54,640 bases of DNA from assembly GCA_964606895.1 (NCBI GenBank), contig CAZSHX010000027.1, positions 1 through 54,640 on the forward strand, given 5' to 3'. A model generated the notes under the pieces. The model saw only the letters and a program-made list of their open reading frames with translations. It ran no database searches and was not told where the DNA came from. The stretch comes from CAZSHX01 sp964606895 (lineage in GTDB: Bacteria > Bacteroidota > Ignavibacteria > Kapaibacteriales > UBA2268). A program made the translations under genes and the position numbers. This document shows positions 25,873-34,890 of this stretch, piece after piece. The number at the start of each line of letters is the position of its first letter. The first letter of the stretch is position 1.

Positions 25873-26439
25873 TCAACTCAGTAAAGAATTCAATTTGTTA
25901 GTAAAAGATTTTTTTGGGACTAATTCCCCGCTGATTCGATGCTGAATTTCAGTTGATATTTTTCCGTTATTTATCAATTCTTTCCCGGCTTCTTTTGCCG
26001 CATTTAAAATATCTTCGGTATGGAGACCAACTGAATCCAGATTGATCTCGGATAAGCTATACAAGCTCTCATATAAATCTTTACCCGTTATCTTTTTTAA
26101 TTTCAGTATGTTGAGTATTTCTGTTCTTTCAATCCATTCAGGTACTTTATAAATACTGACACGATCCAGCAAGTGCGAAAATACCAAGGACATTATTTGT
26201 TTCGACTGCTTGCCAAGTATATCCGGTAATTCGATTTGTTTTGATATTGCATCAAGAGCAAAAATAGCAACAAATTGAGTTACCTTAGTGACAGAGTAGT
26301 CTTGGATGCCGGATTTTTTGACAGGATTCCCATTAACTTCCTTAGTAGCTCGCGGTAAACCCATTGACCCAAACCTTATTACCTTTTTTGGGTTTTTAAT
26401 AAGGTAGAGGTGAGAGTATTCAAGGGCTACTAAGGTCAA
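25873..26439 (-). pseudogene. Probable IS1634/IS4-like transposase fragment with a repeat-derived N-terminus
   Basis: A 188-codon frame from a TTG. Residues ~45-150 (VTKVTQFVAIFALDAISKQI … IMSLVFSHLLDRVSIYKVPEWIERTEI … ITGKDLYESLYSLSEI) follow the helical N-terminal pattern of IS1634-type transposases ('..R..ALV..RLLDP.S….WL..T….L..AL..L'). The DDE catalytic core that should follow is absent and the frame ends after ~40 more residues. The first ~35 codons lie wholly inside a MITE-like repeat (26340-26435), so the native start is lost. The family call is tentative; a small domesticated protein is the alternative. Confidence 0.4.
26340..26435 (-). repeat. MITE-like repeat with CCTTAGTAGC ends, copy B
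   Basis: A 96-base element bounded by perfect 10-base terminal inverted repeats, CCTTAGTAGC (26340-26349) and GCTACTAAGG (26426-26435). Inside, on the minus strand, AAAAGGTAATAAGGTTTGGG matches copy A at 13034-13152. It supplies the 5' end of the 25873-26439 frame. Confidence 0.7.
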
Positions 26440-26511
26440 AGATTTGGTAAAATATGGTTTTAGGAATTCATTTCTTCTTTATCTCGATATACTTTTAATC
26501 CTCAATTAAGA

Positions 26512-27270
26512 CTAATCTTCCAAATAATCCATTATAACTGCTGAACATTCTTCGTAACTGACTTTTCGCCCGAGAATTTCATCAATCGTGATGCTGTGCT
26601 TTTGGATATAATCAAGCAGGATATTTCTTGATTCTTCTGATTTAACTTTAGAAATGAAAGCAAGCAGTTCGTGACCATCGCCAATCAGAATCGAACCATG
26701 CTGGAGCAAAGTATCTCCGAAAAGCCTTTGGGCACTGCCGACAACCTTGCGTCCCTGATGTTCAATTTCGTATCTTGCTGAACTTGCGAAGCAGGAAACT
26801 GCCACATCTTCCCGTTTGTAAAGGGCATTAAAGTTAGGTTGGGATTTTTCGAAGTCGAGTCCTGCACAGCCCAGATTTCTCAAAGCATTAAGCAAAATAA
26901 TGTGTATTTCGCGGTAAATGTCGTGAACACTAAAATCGGGTTGCATTGGAATAACAATAGAATATGTAATTTCGTTTGCATGAAGGACTGCTCTGCCTCC
27001 TGTCGGTCTGCGAACCAAATCGAAACCACGTGCGGTGCATTCATCAATTAAAATATCGCTTTCTTTTTGATTTGCTCCAAGCGAAACGCACCAAGGTTTC
27101 CAGCCGTAAAGACGAAACATCGGAAGTGCCTTTCCATCGGAACAACTCATGGTCCTTTCCAAATCGAAACGCATATTTTCTTCTCCTGTAGAAAATCCGC
27201 TTTCGATTAGTTCGAATGGACCATTAAAAATCTTTGTATTTTTGACTGATTCAATAATTTTTGTAATCAT
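26512..27270 (-). CDS. lipM: LipM-like octanoyltransferase / lipoate-protein ligase family
   Basis: 252 residues of the BPL/LplA/LipB fold. These enzymes move octanoyl or lipoyl groups onto lipoyl domains of 2-oxoacid dehydrogenases or GcvH. The substrate loop RRPTGGRAVLHANEITYS lies at residues ~86-103, the conserved Lys is in GRKVVGSAQRL, and CFASSARYEI has the Cys-Phe…Tyr-Glu pattern of the LipM nucleophile. This favours an octanoyl-ACP-dependent LipM over a classical ATP-using LplA, which also carries an extra C-terminal domain not present here. It is divergent from the rhomboid gene with 43 bases between. No lipA is adjacent. Confidence 0.85.
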   Translation of the reverse strand: MITKIIESVKNTKIFNGPFELIESGFSTGEENMRFDLERTMSCSDGKALPMFRLYGWKPWCVSLGANQKESDILIDECTARGFDLVRRPTGGRAVLHANEITYSIVIPMQPDFSVHDIYREIHIILLNALRNLGCAGLDFEKSQPNFNALYKREDVAVSCFASSARYEIEHQGRKVVGSAQRLFGDTLLQHGSILIGDGHELLAFISKVKSEESRNILLDYIQKHSITIDEILGRKVSYEECSAVIMDYLED

Positions 27271-27313
27271 GTAACGTTCATCAAATTTTAAAATTCAAAA
27301 TTAACGAAAAAAT

Positions 27314-27919
27314 ATGAACATTGAAACATCACCGGTAGCGATAATTATTTTAATTCTCACCTCACTTGTCAGTTTCCTTGCTTTCGGGAACAAGGGCAGG
27401 CTTATGGAACGTATGATTCTGAACCCCTACCGGGCAGTTCACCGCGGCAAATGGTATTTGATTCTGACAAGCACTTTGATTCATGCCGACATGATGCATC
27501 TGATGTTCAATATGCTGACTTTCTACTTTTTTGCATTTCAGCTTGAGGCAACGGTCGGATCCATGAATTTTCTGCTGATATATTTAGGAAGTGCCATTCT
27601 AAGTGATATTACAACGGTGGTAAAAGAAAAAGATAATCCTGATTACAACTCGCTTGGTGCATCAGGAGCAATTTCGGGTGTTTTGTTCAGCTATATTTTG
27701 TTCTATCCGAAAGCAAAAATAGCTCTTTTCTTTTTCCCGATAGGAATTCCTTCGCCGATTTTTGCAGTTCTATATATTGCTTATTGCTACTATGCCGCAA
27801 AAAAGTCGCAGGACTATGTCAACCACGATGCCCATCTTTGGGGAGCTATTGCAGGATTATTGCTTACAGCTCTTTTAATCCCGGGGGCAATCAGTACATT
27901 CATGAGAGAAGTGTTTTAG
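27314..27919 (+). CDS. Rhomboid family intramembrane serine protease
   Basis: 201 residues with six predicted membrane helices, the minimal rhomboid core. Helix 2 has HADMMHLMFNMLTFYFF (the HxxxN oxyanion region). The catalytic Ser is in LGASGAISG (Ser117, GxSG motif) and the catalytic His is in NHDAHLWG (His174). Rhomboids cleave membrane helices within the inner membrane; in bacteria the substrates are mostly unknown. The loop between helices 1 and 2 has the expected R.YRAVHRGKWY pattern. No RBS is obvious. The downstream region is repeat DNA, so it is likely a single gene. Confidence 0.9.
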   Translation: MNIETSPVAIIILILTSLVSFLAFGNKGRLMERMILNPYRAVHRGKWYLILTSTLIHADMMHLMFNMLTFYFFAFQLEATVGSMNFLLIYLGSAILSDITTVVKEKDNPDYNSLGASGAISGVLFSYILFYPKAKIALFFFPIGIPSPIFAVLYIAYCYYAAKKSQDYVNHDAHLWGAIAGLLLTALLIPGAISTFMREVF

Positions 27920-28409
27920 ACGGCAAACAGAATAATTTTTGTAACTACTCAGCCGATATTTTAAATTGAATAGCCACGCGTTTTATCTCGTGGAGTATGT
28001 ATTCAAGTAAGTATTGGGATTTATCCCAAATTTTATATGGCTTTTCAGTTAAAAGAGCTTAGGAAAAAGAAGACCAACAATTATTTGGGCTAAAGCCCTA
28101 TTTATTATAGTATAATCATTTTCCACGACTTAAAAGTCGTGGCTATTCACAGGTAGTTTTTAACTTTTATCAAAATATTAATTCTGATATAATTCACATC
28201 TTAACCAGTCTGATTAGTTACTGAAATTTTATAGAAAAGGAAATATCATTTGCTTTCAAAAGGTATTATTTGTAAGTTGCGATTGCTGACAAAATATGCA
28301 ATTAATTTTTTATCAGGAGTTTCAATATAGTGGAAGAGAACATTATTAAACGTAAATCTAATGAAATTAAGTCAATATTCTTTTATGTCAAATTGTATTT
28401 AGGGGTGTT
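27920..28409. other. Spacer carrying a ~180-bp inverted-repeat element
   Basis: About 490 bases with no supported gene. The left part is a repeat bounded by GAATAGCCACG and CGTGGCTATTC (27968-28149). The right part (28150-28409) is unique AT-rich sequence leading to the AGGGG RBS of the next gene. Confidence 0.55.
27968..28149. repeat. Element with GAATAGCCACG terminal inverted repeats
   Basis: The ends GAATAGCCACG (27968-27978) and CGTGGCTATTC (28139-28149) are perfect inverted repeats. The right end contains the palindrome CCACGACTTAAAAGTCGTGG (28124-28143), and the interior has GGGCTAAAGCCC (28088-28099). The composition suggests a pair of palindromes delimiting a non-coding element. Confidence 0.65.
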
Positions 28410-29180
28410 ATGAAAACTTTTTTTATTTTATCATGCTTTGCAATTTTTCTGCTAATTGCTTCAAATTCAATTAGTCAGACTAATAATGAAAAAAAATCAG
28501 TCATACCCGATTCACTCTATTTATTAAAACTTGAAGATGATTCCGAAATCTTTGCTGTTTCAATTGATTCTACTTCAAATATCAGATATAATATCACAAA
28601 ACCGGATAGCTCGCATGCGACAGTAGCAAAGACTTTTGTAAAAAGCATTAAAAAAGTGGAGAAACCGTTTGAACCGCCTAAACCCCAAAAGAAATCAAAA
28701 AAGCCTAAATCATCTGCAAAAGATTCTTTACTCAAGGAATATCATACAAAAAAGAGCAGTACCCCTGACTCAATAAAAGTAATAGCCCGCGATGAAATTG
28801 AACTGGGTATAAATCTGGGTACTCCGGCTGGAATAAATGCATTTGGCGGATATGCCGGAAAGTATTTGATTACGCATATTTCAGGTATGGACATAGGTAC
28901 TGTTAAAGGTATTCAATTCGATTTTGGCTATCCTCTTTATAAATCATACAAAGGATATTCTGCTTTAGGATTAGCAGTTGGCTCCTCCAAATTTGCTTTG
29001 AGAGACCTTTCAAGTGAAAGCAAATCTGCTAAAGTAACAACTTACGATTATGTAGGTTTAGTCTATATGTTCAGCTATAAAACTCTCTTTGGTCAATTTG
29101 GATTAGCTTATGGGGAAGGAATGCAGAGCAAATTTCAATTAGTACTTCAAATCGGTCTCCGGGCAAGAATAACACTTTAG
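28410..29180 (+). CDS. Exported protein of unknown function with small barrel-like C-terminus
   Basis: 256 residues, RBS AGGGGTGTT. The signal peptide is MKTFFILSCFAIFLLIASNS. Residues ~25-85 contain a beta-rich unit (LLKLEDDSEIFAVSIDSTSN), followed by a basic, Lys-Pro-rich linker (FEPPKPQKKSKKPKSSAKDS, ~85-110). The last ~125 residues are Gly/aromatic beta strands (IELGINLGTPAGINAFGGYA, GIQFDFGYPLYKSYKGYSAL, FQLVLQIGLRARITL), reminiscent of half of an outer-membrane barrel. The Lys-rich linker could bind peptidoglycan or acidic polymers, but that is speculation. It is convergent with asnS and not recognised as a named family. Confidence 0.7.
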   Translation: MKTFFILSCFAIFLLIASNSISQTNNEKKSVIPDSLYLLKLEDDSEIFAVSIDSTSNIRYNITKPDSSHATVAKTFVKSIKKVEKPFEPPKPQKKSKKPKSSAKDSLLKEYHTKKSSTPDSIKVIARDEIELGINLGTPAGINAFGGYAGKYLITHISGMDIGTVKGIQFDFGYPLYKSYKGYSALGLAVGSSKFALRDLSSESKSAKVTTYDYVGLVYMFSYKTLFGQFGLAYGEGMQSKFQLVLQIGLRARITL

Positions 29181-29244
29181 TATTCGATGATATAAATACC
29201 GATTTGCTCAAATATTTTCAAAGTATCGGCTACTGGCATAAAAT

Positions 29245-29284
29245 AAAAAGGCAGAATTCGCTCCAAATGTCGAAAGTCCTGCCT
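29245..29284 (-). terminator. asnS: Probable terminator of asnS
   Basis: On the minus strand AGGCAG (29284-29279) pairs with CTGCCT (29254-29249), with further imperfect pairing inside, and is followed by TTTTATTTTATG. It lies 50 bases after the asnS stop. Confidence 0.6.
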
Positions 29285-29334
29285 AAAGATTCTATTTTTA
29301 TTGGCTGATATTTGATATTCTAACTCAAGTAGAT

Positions 29335-30687
29335 TTAAGGCACAATCCTGTAAATCATTCTTGGGAAAGGAATTACTTCGCGAATATGCTGTGTTCCGGT
29401 AATCCATTTTACTGTTCTTTCCACACCCAATCCAAATCCGCTGTGTGGAACCGAGCCGTATTTCCTTAAATCGAGATACCACTGGAAAGCATCTTCGGGC
29501 AGATTTTCGTGCCTGACGCGTTCCAAAAGCAAATCGTAGTCGTCTTCTCTCTGGCTTCCGCCAATGAGTTCGCCTGCTTTTTCGGGACCCAACATATCCA
29601 TTGCAAGTGCAACTTTCACATTTTCAGGGTCGCGTTTCATATAGAAAGCTTTTGCTTCGGTCGGATAGCGGTGAATGATGCACGGTTTGTCGAACTGTTC
29701 CATGATTGCCTCTTCCTGAGTGGTTCCAAAGTCCTCACCCCAAGGGAATTTTAGGTGCTCTTCCTTGCCGTCGGGAGTTTTCTGAATCAAAGGAACATTA
29801 TTTGCATTCAGCCAATCTACTGCTTCAGTATAACTCATACGGTAGAAAGGCCGTTTGATATTTTCAAGTTTTGTTATGTCTCTTTCAAGGGTTGCAAGCT
29901 CTTTTTCACATGTTTTCAATGCATATTGAACAACATATTCCACCAAATCTTCGGCAAGGTCCATATCGTCATTCAAATCGAAGAATGCCATTTCGGGTTC
30001 CACCATCCAAAATTCAGTTAGATGCTTGCGTGTTTTGGAACGTTCAGCTCTGAAAGTCGGACCAAAAGTGTAAACTTTCCCGAGAGCAAGAGCCGAAGCC
30101 TCGGCATAAAGCTGTCCTGACTGAGAGAGATATGCTTTGCCCAAATCGAAATACTCAGTTTCAAAAAGAGTAGATGTACCTTCGCAGGCATTTGGAGTCA
30201 GCAGGGGAGAGTCCATTAATTTGAATCCGTTACCATCAAAGAAATCCCTTATTGCTTTAACAACTGCCGCCCTTACGCGCATAATCGCATGCTGGCGGGA
30301 CGAACGAAGCCATATATGGCGATGCTCGAGAAGAAAAGTATCCCCATGCTCTTTTGGACCAATGGGATAATCCTTTGAAATCTGAATGATTTCCAGATTC
30401 GTAACGTCAATTTCATAGCCGCCCGGAGCTCTGCTTTCCTCTTTCACCTTGCCTGTAACGGATAATGAAGACTCCTGAGTGAGACTTTTTGCCGCCTCGA
30501 AAACTTCTTCCGAAACATTACCTTTGAAAACCACACATTGGCAAACGCCAGTTCCATCACGCAAAGTGATGAAATTAAGCTTGCCTTTACCTGTAAGATG
30601 AAAAGCCCATCCCCGCAGGGTTACTTCTTCGCCCACGTATTTCGCTAACTCTTCGATGTAGTGAAAACTTTTGTACCGCGATGCCAT
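29335..30687 (-). CDS. asnS: Asparaginyl-tRNA synthetase
   Basis: 450 residues, with a purine-rich GGAATAG before the ATG. It charges tRNA-Asn; class IIb synthetase. The N-terminal OB fold (EVTLRGWAFHLTGKGKLNFI, then TLRDGTGVCQCVVF) binds the anticodon. Class II motif 2 is TFRAERSKTRKHLTEFWMVE and motif 3 is GFGLGVERTVKWITGTQHIR. The EPEMAF and FPRMIYR blocks fit AsnRS rather than AspRS, and the bacterial AspRS insertion domain is absent. A TATTTTTG box on the minus strand near 30737-30744 could be the -7 element of a Bacteroidota promoter. It is a single gene. Confidence 0.95.
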   Translation of the reverse strand: MASRYKSFHYIEELAKYVGEEVTLRGWAFHLTGKGKLNFITLRDGTGVCQCVVFKGNVSEEVFEAAKSLTQESSLSVTGKVKEESRAPGGYEIDVTNLEIIQISKDYPIGPKEHGDTFLLEHRHIWLRSSRQHAIMRVRAAVVKAIRDFFDGNGFKLMDSPLLTPNACEGTSTLFETEYFDLGKAYLSQSGQLYAEASALALGKVYTFGPTFRAERSKTRKHLTEFWMVEPEMAFFDLNDDMDLAEDLVEYVVQYALKTCEKELATLERDITKLENIKRPFYRMSYTEAVDWLNANNVPLIQKTPDGKEEHLKFPWGEDFGTTQEEAIMEQFDKPCIIHRYPTEAKAFYMKRDPENVKVALAMDMLGPEKAGELIGGSQREDDYDLLLERVRHENLPEDAFQWYLDLRKYGSVPHSGFGLGVERTVKWITGTQHIREVIPFPRMIYRIVP

Positions 30688-31115
30688 TTTTTCTATTCCT
30701 GATTTATTTATAAATTTTAGTTTCTTATTATTTCTACAAAAATACGAATTTTAATGAAACTTCTATTAATTGAACCCACTTAATGATTCAACAAATAATC
30801 TTCAACCCGAATTCCGAGATTGTGTGGATATAGACGATTAAGCGAAAGAGGAATTATGATAATCAAGGGCTAATTGATATTCAAGTATAAATATTAATTT
30901 TCTTCATGCGTTCAGTTGCTTGTTTGAGTACGTTTTTTCCTCAGGGAGATTCCGGACTCCTTCCAAAAAAAGAAATATTTCTCTCATGCTGTTTCTCTGC
31001 CTTATTAATTTTCTTTTGCATCTTAAACTGATTTTCTGTAATTTAGTGCTGAATTAATCGCTGATTAGAATACATACTTAATGAGAATGAACTATTATTT
31101 AATAAAGTGATAAAT
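30688..31115. other. Spacer, nothing recognised
   Basis: About 430 bases between divergent genes. Apart from the possible asnS -7 box (CAAAAATA at 30737-30744, plus-strand reading) no gene, RNA, palindrome or repeat family was recognised. Confidence 0.5.
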
Positions 31116-32417
31116 ATGAAGTATTTTAAAATCAAAACCGAAATCAAAAGAAGTATTTGCTTAAAATTGCTTTTTGCATTGCTATTTAGTTTTATTCTTT
31201 ATTCGTGTTCATCGCCAAGTATTACAGTAAAAAATTCAACTCCAATTACTCAATCCGACACAACAGATTATGCAGGATATTGGACTGCTGTATTGTGCGG
31301 AAAACCCGAACTTGCCCCACAAAAGACAAATGAACCCGACAAATTGCTTTATGCCGAGGTACTTCAAAGCCACATGTACGGAGAGAATTCAGCCATAAAA
31401 CTGAAACAGTTGGACAGTCTCGTCAAAAATTGCAAAAATGACACACTGCTTCATTATGCCAAATATCTTTTAGGGCAAATATATTCAATTAACGACAGAA
31501 CCGAAGACTATAGAGAAATTTTCAGAAAAGATGGTGAACCGGATTCTGCACTGAATGACAGATTAAACCTAACTGTAAAAGACCTTAACACCAAAACTCC
31601 TCTTTATTTCAGCAAAGATGTTGATACTATTCCATTGGAATTGAATTTGGGAATTCCATTTATCAAGGTTAAAATCAATGGTAAAGAATATAATTTTATT
31701 TTCGACACAGGCTTTACATTAAGTGCTATTTCTACCGATTTATTAAAAGAGTGTAAAATTGACACTGTTCGAAGCATGGATTTGGGAGTAACGGCAGTAA
31801 CCGGAAAAACAGTCCGGAACAGCATCTGCTACCCCGAATCAATTGAATTTGCAAATGTGAAAGCATCAAACCATAAGTCATTAGTACTGAAATCAGAAGA
31901 TTTAATATTCAAGATGTGGTTCATCACATTTCTGAAAATAGATGGAGCAATCGGTTTGGATATTATCAGGAAACTGGACGTTGACATTGACTATAAAAAC
32001 AAAAAAGTTATCATTAGAAAACCTCAGAAAAAAGAGAATCGGAATAAAAATCTGTTTTTGCTCGACGACCCTATGGTTAAGCTGAAAGCAGTTGACGGAA
32101 CGGATTTATTCTTTCTTTTCGATTCCGGAGCCAAGACTTCTGAATTTCACCCCATAATCTCCGATAAGCTGGAAATAGCAAAAGGCAAGCAGTCGGAGGA
32201 AAGAATATGGGGGGTAGGCGGAGTAGAAAAGATGAAATACTCCGAAATTCCACTGCTTTCAATATACCTTTTGGACAAAGAAATCACTTTCGAGAACTAT
32301 AAGCTTTTTAACGGCAGAGCCGGGCTGATTTATACTGATGGCAGACTTGGCAGTGACATCGGCAAACAAAACACACTGCATCTTGATTTTTTGAATGGGA
32401 TTTTCGAGATAAAGTAG
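31116..32417 (+). CDS. Lipoprotein with two retropepsin-like aspartyl protease motifs
   Basis: 433 residues from the ATG at 31116; a GTG three codons earlier is less likely. The N-terminus is a lipoprotein signal (LLFALLFSFILYSC, Cys lipidated). Residues ~45-150 are helical (TPR-like, unassigned). Two aspartyl-protease units follow: IKVKINGKEYNFIFDTGFT with Asp197, and LFFLFDSGAKTSEF with Asp336. Each is followed by a hydrophobic strand region (IDGAIGLDIIRKLDVDIDY). Having one D(T/S)G per unit resembles the two lobes of a pepsin-type site, so the active site could form within one chain. It should face the periplasm or surface. Substrate unknown; it has no operon partner. Confidence 0.85.
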   Translation: MKYFKIKTEIKRSICLKLLFALLFSFILYSCSSPSITVKNSTPITQSDTTDYAGYWTAVLCGKPELAPQKTNEPDKLLYAEVLQSHMYGENSAIKLKQLDSLVKNCKNDTLLHYAKYLLGQIYSINDRTEDYREIFRKDGEPDSALNDRLNLTVKDLNTKTPLYFSKDVDTIPLELNLGIPFIKVKINGKEYNFIFDTGFTLSAISTDLLKECKIDTVRSMDLGVTAVTGKTVRNSICYPESIEFANVKASNHKSLVLKSEDLIFKMWFITFLKIDGAIGLDIIRKLDVDIDYKNKKVIIRKPQKKENRNKNLFLLDDPMVKLKAVDGTDLFFLFDSGAKTSEFHPIISDKLEIAKGKQSEERIWGVGGVEKMKYSEIPLLSIYLLDKEITFENYKLFNGRAGLIYTDGRLGSDIGKQNTLHLDFLNGIFEIK

Positions 32418-32531
32418 GGAGTTCGATTTCACTTTGGATTCCTGTAATAAAGGAAGATGAATGATAATAATAGTTTTCGTAGTTCTTTGTAATTTCGTTA
32501 ACTTGCATTCTTTTTTTTTCCTGGAGGTTTT

Positions 32532-33023
32532 GTGAGAGCTATATTTGTGAAAATATCATTGATTTTATTCTTCGTTCTTTTTAGTAGTCTCGGTTATCCT
32601 TATAACTATACCACATCGACAATCACGGGTATTTGTAATGAATTAGGTAAGTCGGACAGCTGGACAACCACAACTGTTAGTGATTTGGATGGGCATATCG
32701 TTTCGATGGCATGATCTGTTTGCAATGGTACTCCTTGAGCAAAGAATTTTATAATTATCTCTCAGGCTCCAATTCAACCGGATACTTCTTTCCGGCCGTG
32801 GATTCAATCCTTCAATTCACAGACTTTGAATTTGGAAGTTACAGGATTGTGCAATTATCTTATAATTAATGTTCAAACAGGTGAATGGGTTTCTGAGGAT
32901 TAACATATAACCGAAATTAACGTTCCGGAACCTGTTGATATTTCCGGTTTAAATTATGGATTATATGCAATTATTACGTTTAACAATTCATTACCTGTTA
33001 ATTTTTTCCAATTTATAAAGTAA
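32532..33023 (+). pseudogene. Decayed T9SS-exported protein gene
   Basis: A strong RBS (GGAGG at ~32522) precedes a GTG start and a good signal peptide (IFVKISLILFFVLFSSLG), then YNYTTSTITGICNELG. The frame stops at 32712. Further on, another frame reads TLNLEVTGLCNYLIINVQTG, EWVSED, a stop, HITEINVPEP, then VDISGLNYGLYAIITFNN and FFQFIK before a stop at 33021-33023. The last part resembles a T9SS tail (VDISGL..GLY…F.K). At least one frameshift and one internal stop separate the signal peptide from this tail. Confidence 0.6.
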
Positions 33024-33468
33024 AAGCAAACATGGAATCAATGAAAAATATTTTTGATTTTCTTAATTTTAAGAATAATAATCCGCTTAAAAAATTAATT
33101 TTCATTTATTTTTTTAAATTATATTTATTCATTTTTTTTGATACAATTTATACTTGATGTATTTTCTTGGCTTCAAATATTTAAGGAAATACATTTTGTC
33201 TCATGTTCATTCAAATACCTGATGCCATTAATAATCTCGATATAGCAGGAAATGGTATAAGAAAAATGGATAAATTGGCAATATCGGAATTAACAACACC
33301 GATATACATAAACAATTAAATGCTTGGAATACCAAGGAGAAAGTGGGCATTATTCAATACTTAGAGGAGATACGTTTATAAAAATATCAATTCAAAATAC
33401 GAAAATTTTATTAAATTGCAATTCTTTAAAAAACGATAATTTTTATATCATAAATTTTCAAGATTTTA
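33024..33468 (+). other. Probable degraded coding region
   Basis: About 445 AT-rich bases. A frame from an ATG at 33031 reads MESMKNIFDFLNFKNNN and a hydrophobic stretch, then stops near 33157. Later frames give PDAINNLDIAGNGIRKMD then stop. The pieces look like protein-coding sequence broken by frameshifts; no family could be assigned. Confidence 0.35.
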
Positions 33469-34890
33469 ATGTTATTTAACTCTTATACCTTTATAATATT
33501 TTTGATTTTTGTATTGCTGATTCATTACTCGAAACTGCCATGGAATTCAAAAAAAGGGTTTTTGGTTTTTGAGAGCTATGTTTTTTATGCGGCATGGAAT
33601 CCGCCTTTCATAATTTTACTTCTTTTTACAACTTTCTCCGATTGGATATTGGCACGTTCAATATCACAAGCACAAAATAAAACGAAAAGAAAATTTTTGC
33701 TGATTGTAAGTCTGTGTCTGAGTTTGGGGTTGCTGTCATATTTTAAATACGGAACTTTTTTCCTAATGAATTTCGTTAATCTGTTAAATTCTGTCGGAAT
33801 AGTGTTCAACCCCGCAAATCCTAATATTGTACTTCCTGTAGGTATTTCATTTTACACTTTTCACACATTGTCTTATGTTATAGATATTTATTATGGCAAG
33901 TATAAACCATGGCCTTCGTTTACTGACTATGCACTTTATGTCTCATTTTTTCCTCAATTAGTTGCCGGACCAATACTAAGGGCTCCTGATTTTCTTCCGC
34001 AATGTATTGAAGAAAGAAGAGCAACCAAAAAACAATTTGAGTTTGGTTTGGCTTTATTGATTACAGGGTTATTCGAGAAAGTAGTTATGGCTGATGGGAT
34101 ATTTGCACCAATATCGGATTTAATCTATGCCACCACCGGCAAGCCTGATTTTTTATCGGCATGGATAGGAACATTTTCTTTTGCCGGTCAAATCTTTTTT
34201 GATTTTGCCGGTTATTCCACCTGTGCCATAGGAACTGCATTACTACTTGGATTCCATGTAAAGAAGAATTTCAATTTTCCATATTCTTCAACCGACTTTT
34301 CCGATTTTTGGAAAAGATGGCATATTTCCTTATCCTCTTTTTTAAGGGATTATTTATATATCCCGTTGGGTGGAAACCGGAAAGGAAACTTCAGGACTTA
34401 TTATAATCTGATGATTACAATGCTGTTGGGCGGCCTGTGGCATGGGGCATCATGGACTTTTGTAGTCTGGGGAGGTTTGCACGGATTGTATCAGGTATTT
34501 GAAAGGTTGCTGAAACATATCAAGCTTGGTGAAGATTTTTGGTTAAAACCTATTGGGTTTTATATTAAAACCGCTATAGTCTTTATTTTGGTAAATATCG
34601 CTTGGGTTTTCTTCAGGTCAACTACTTTCACACATGCTTTTGATATATTATCATCAATGTTCGGATTTGTCAGCAATTCAAAAAGCCTTATACCTGGATG
34701 GCAACTATTACTTGGTTTCGGTTCGACTTTAATTATGTTGATTATCCACCGCTTGATGAGAAATTCTTCAACTGAATCTGTCTTTGAAAAGATTCCTTGG
34801 TGGTTCAGGTCAATAATATTAGCTGTCATGTTATTTTCAATGATTACTTTATCCGGAGAAGACCGTGCGTTTATTTACTTTCAATTCTGA
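33469..34890 (+). CDS. MBOAT family O-acyltransferase (AlgI-like)
   Basis: 473 residues, polytopic inner-membrane protein with about 10-12 hydrophobic segments. AlgI/DltB-type MBOATs carry acyl (usually acetyl) groups across the membrane for polysaccharide or teichoic-type modification. Diagnostic blocks are FYAAWNPPFIILLL, LPVGISFYTFHTLSYVIDIY, FPQLVAGPILRAPDFLPQ, FSDFWKRWHISLSSFLRDYL with the YIPLGGNRKGN motif, and LGGLWHGASWTFVVWGGLHG containing the catalytic His. The next gene overlaps by 26 bases and encodes a probable SGNH-like partner, matching AlgI-AlgJ/X-type pairs. The polymer modified is unknown. Confidence 0.93.
   Translation: MLFNSYTFIIFLIFVLLIHYSKLPWNSKKGFLVFESYVFYAAWNPPFIILLLFTTFSDWILARSISQAQNKTKRKFLLIVSLCLSLGLLSYFKYGTFFLMNFVNLLNSVGIVFNPANPNIVLPVGISFYTFHTLSYVIDIYYGKYKPWPSFTDYALYVSFFPQLVAGPILRAPDFLPQCIEERRATKKQFEFGLALLITGLFEKVVMADGIFAPISDLIYATTGKPDFLSAWIGTFSFAGQIFFDFAGYSTCAIGTALLLGFHVKKNFNFPYSSTDFSDFWKRWHISLSSFLRDYLYIPLGGNRKGNFRTYYNLMITMLLGGLWHGASWTFVVWGGLHGLYQVFERLLKHIKLGEDFWLKPIGFYIKTAIVFILVNIAWVFFRSTTFTHAFDILSSMFGFVSNSKSLIPGWQLLLGFGSTLIMLIIHRLMRNSSTESVFEKIPWWFRSIILAVMLFSMITLSGEDRAFIYFQF

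Noticed and set aside
29177..29482. 101-codon frame overlapping the end of asnS
   Set aside because: It overlaps the conserved AsnRS motif 3 region in another frame and has no RBS.
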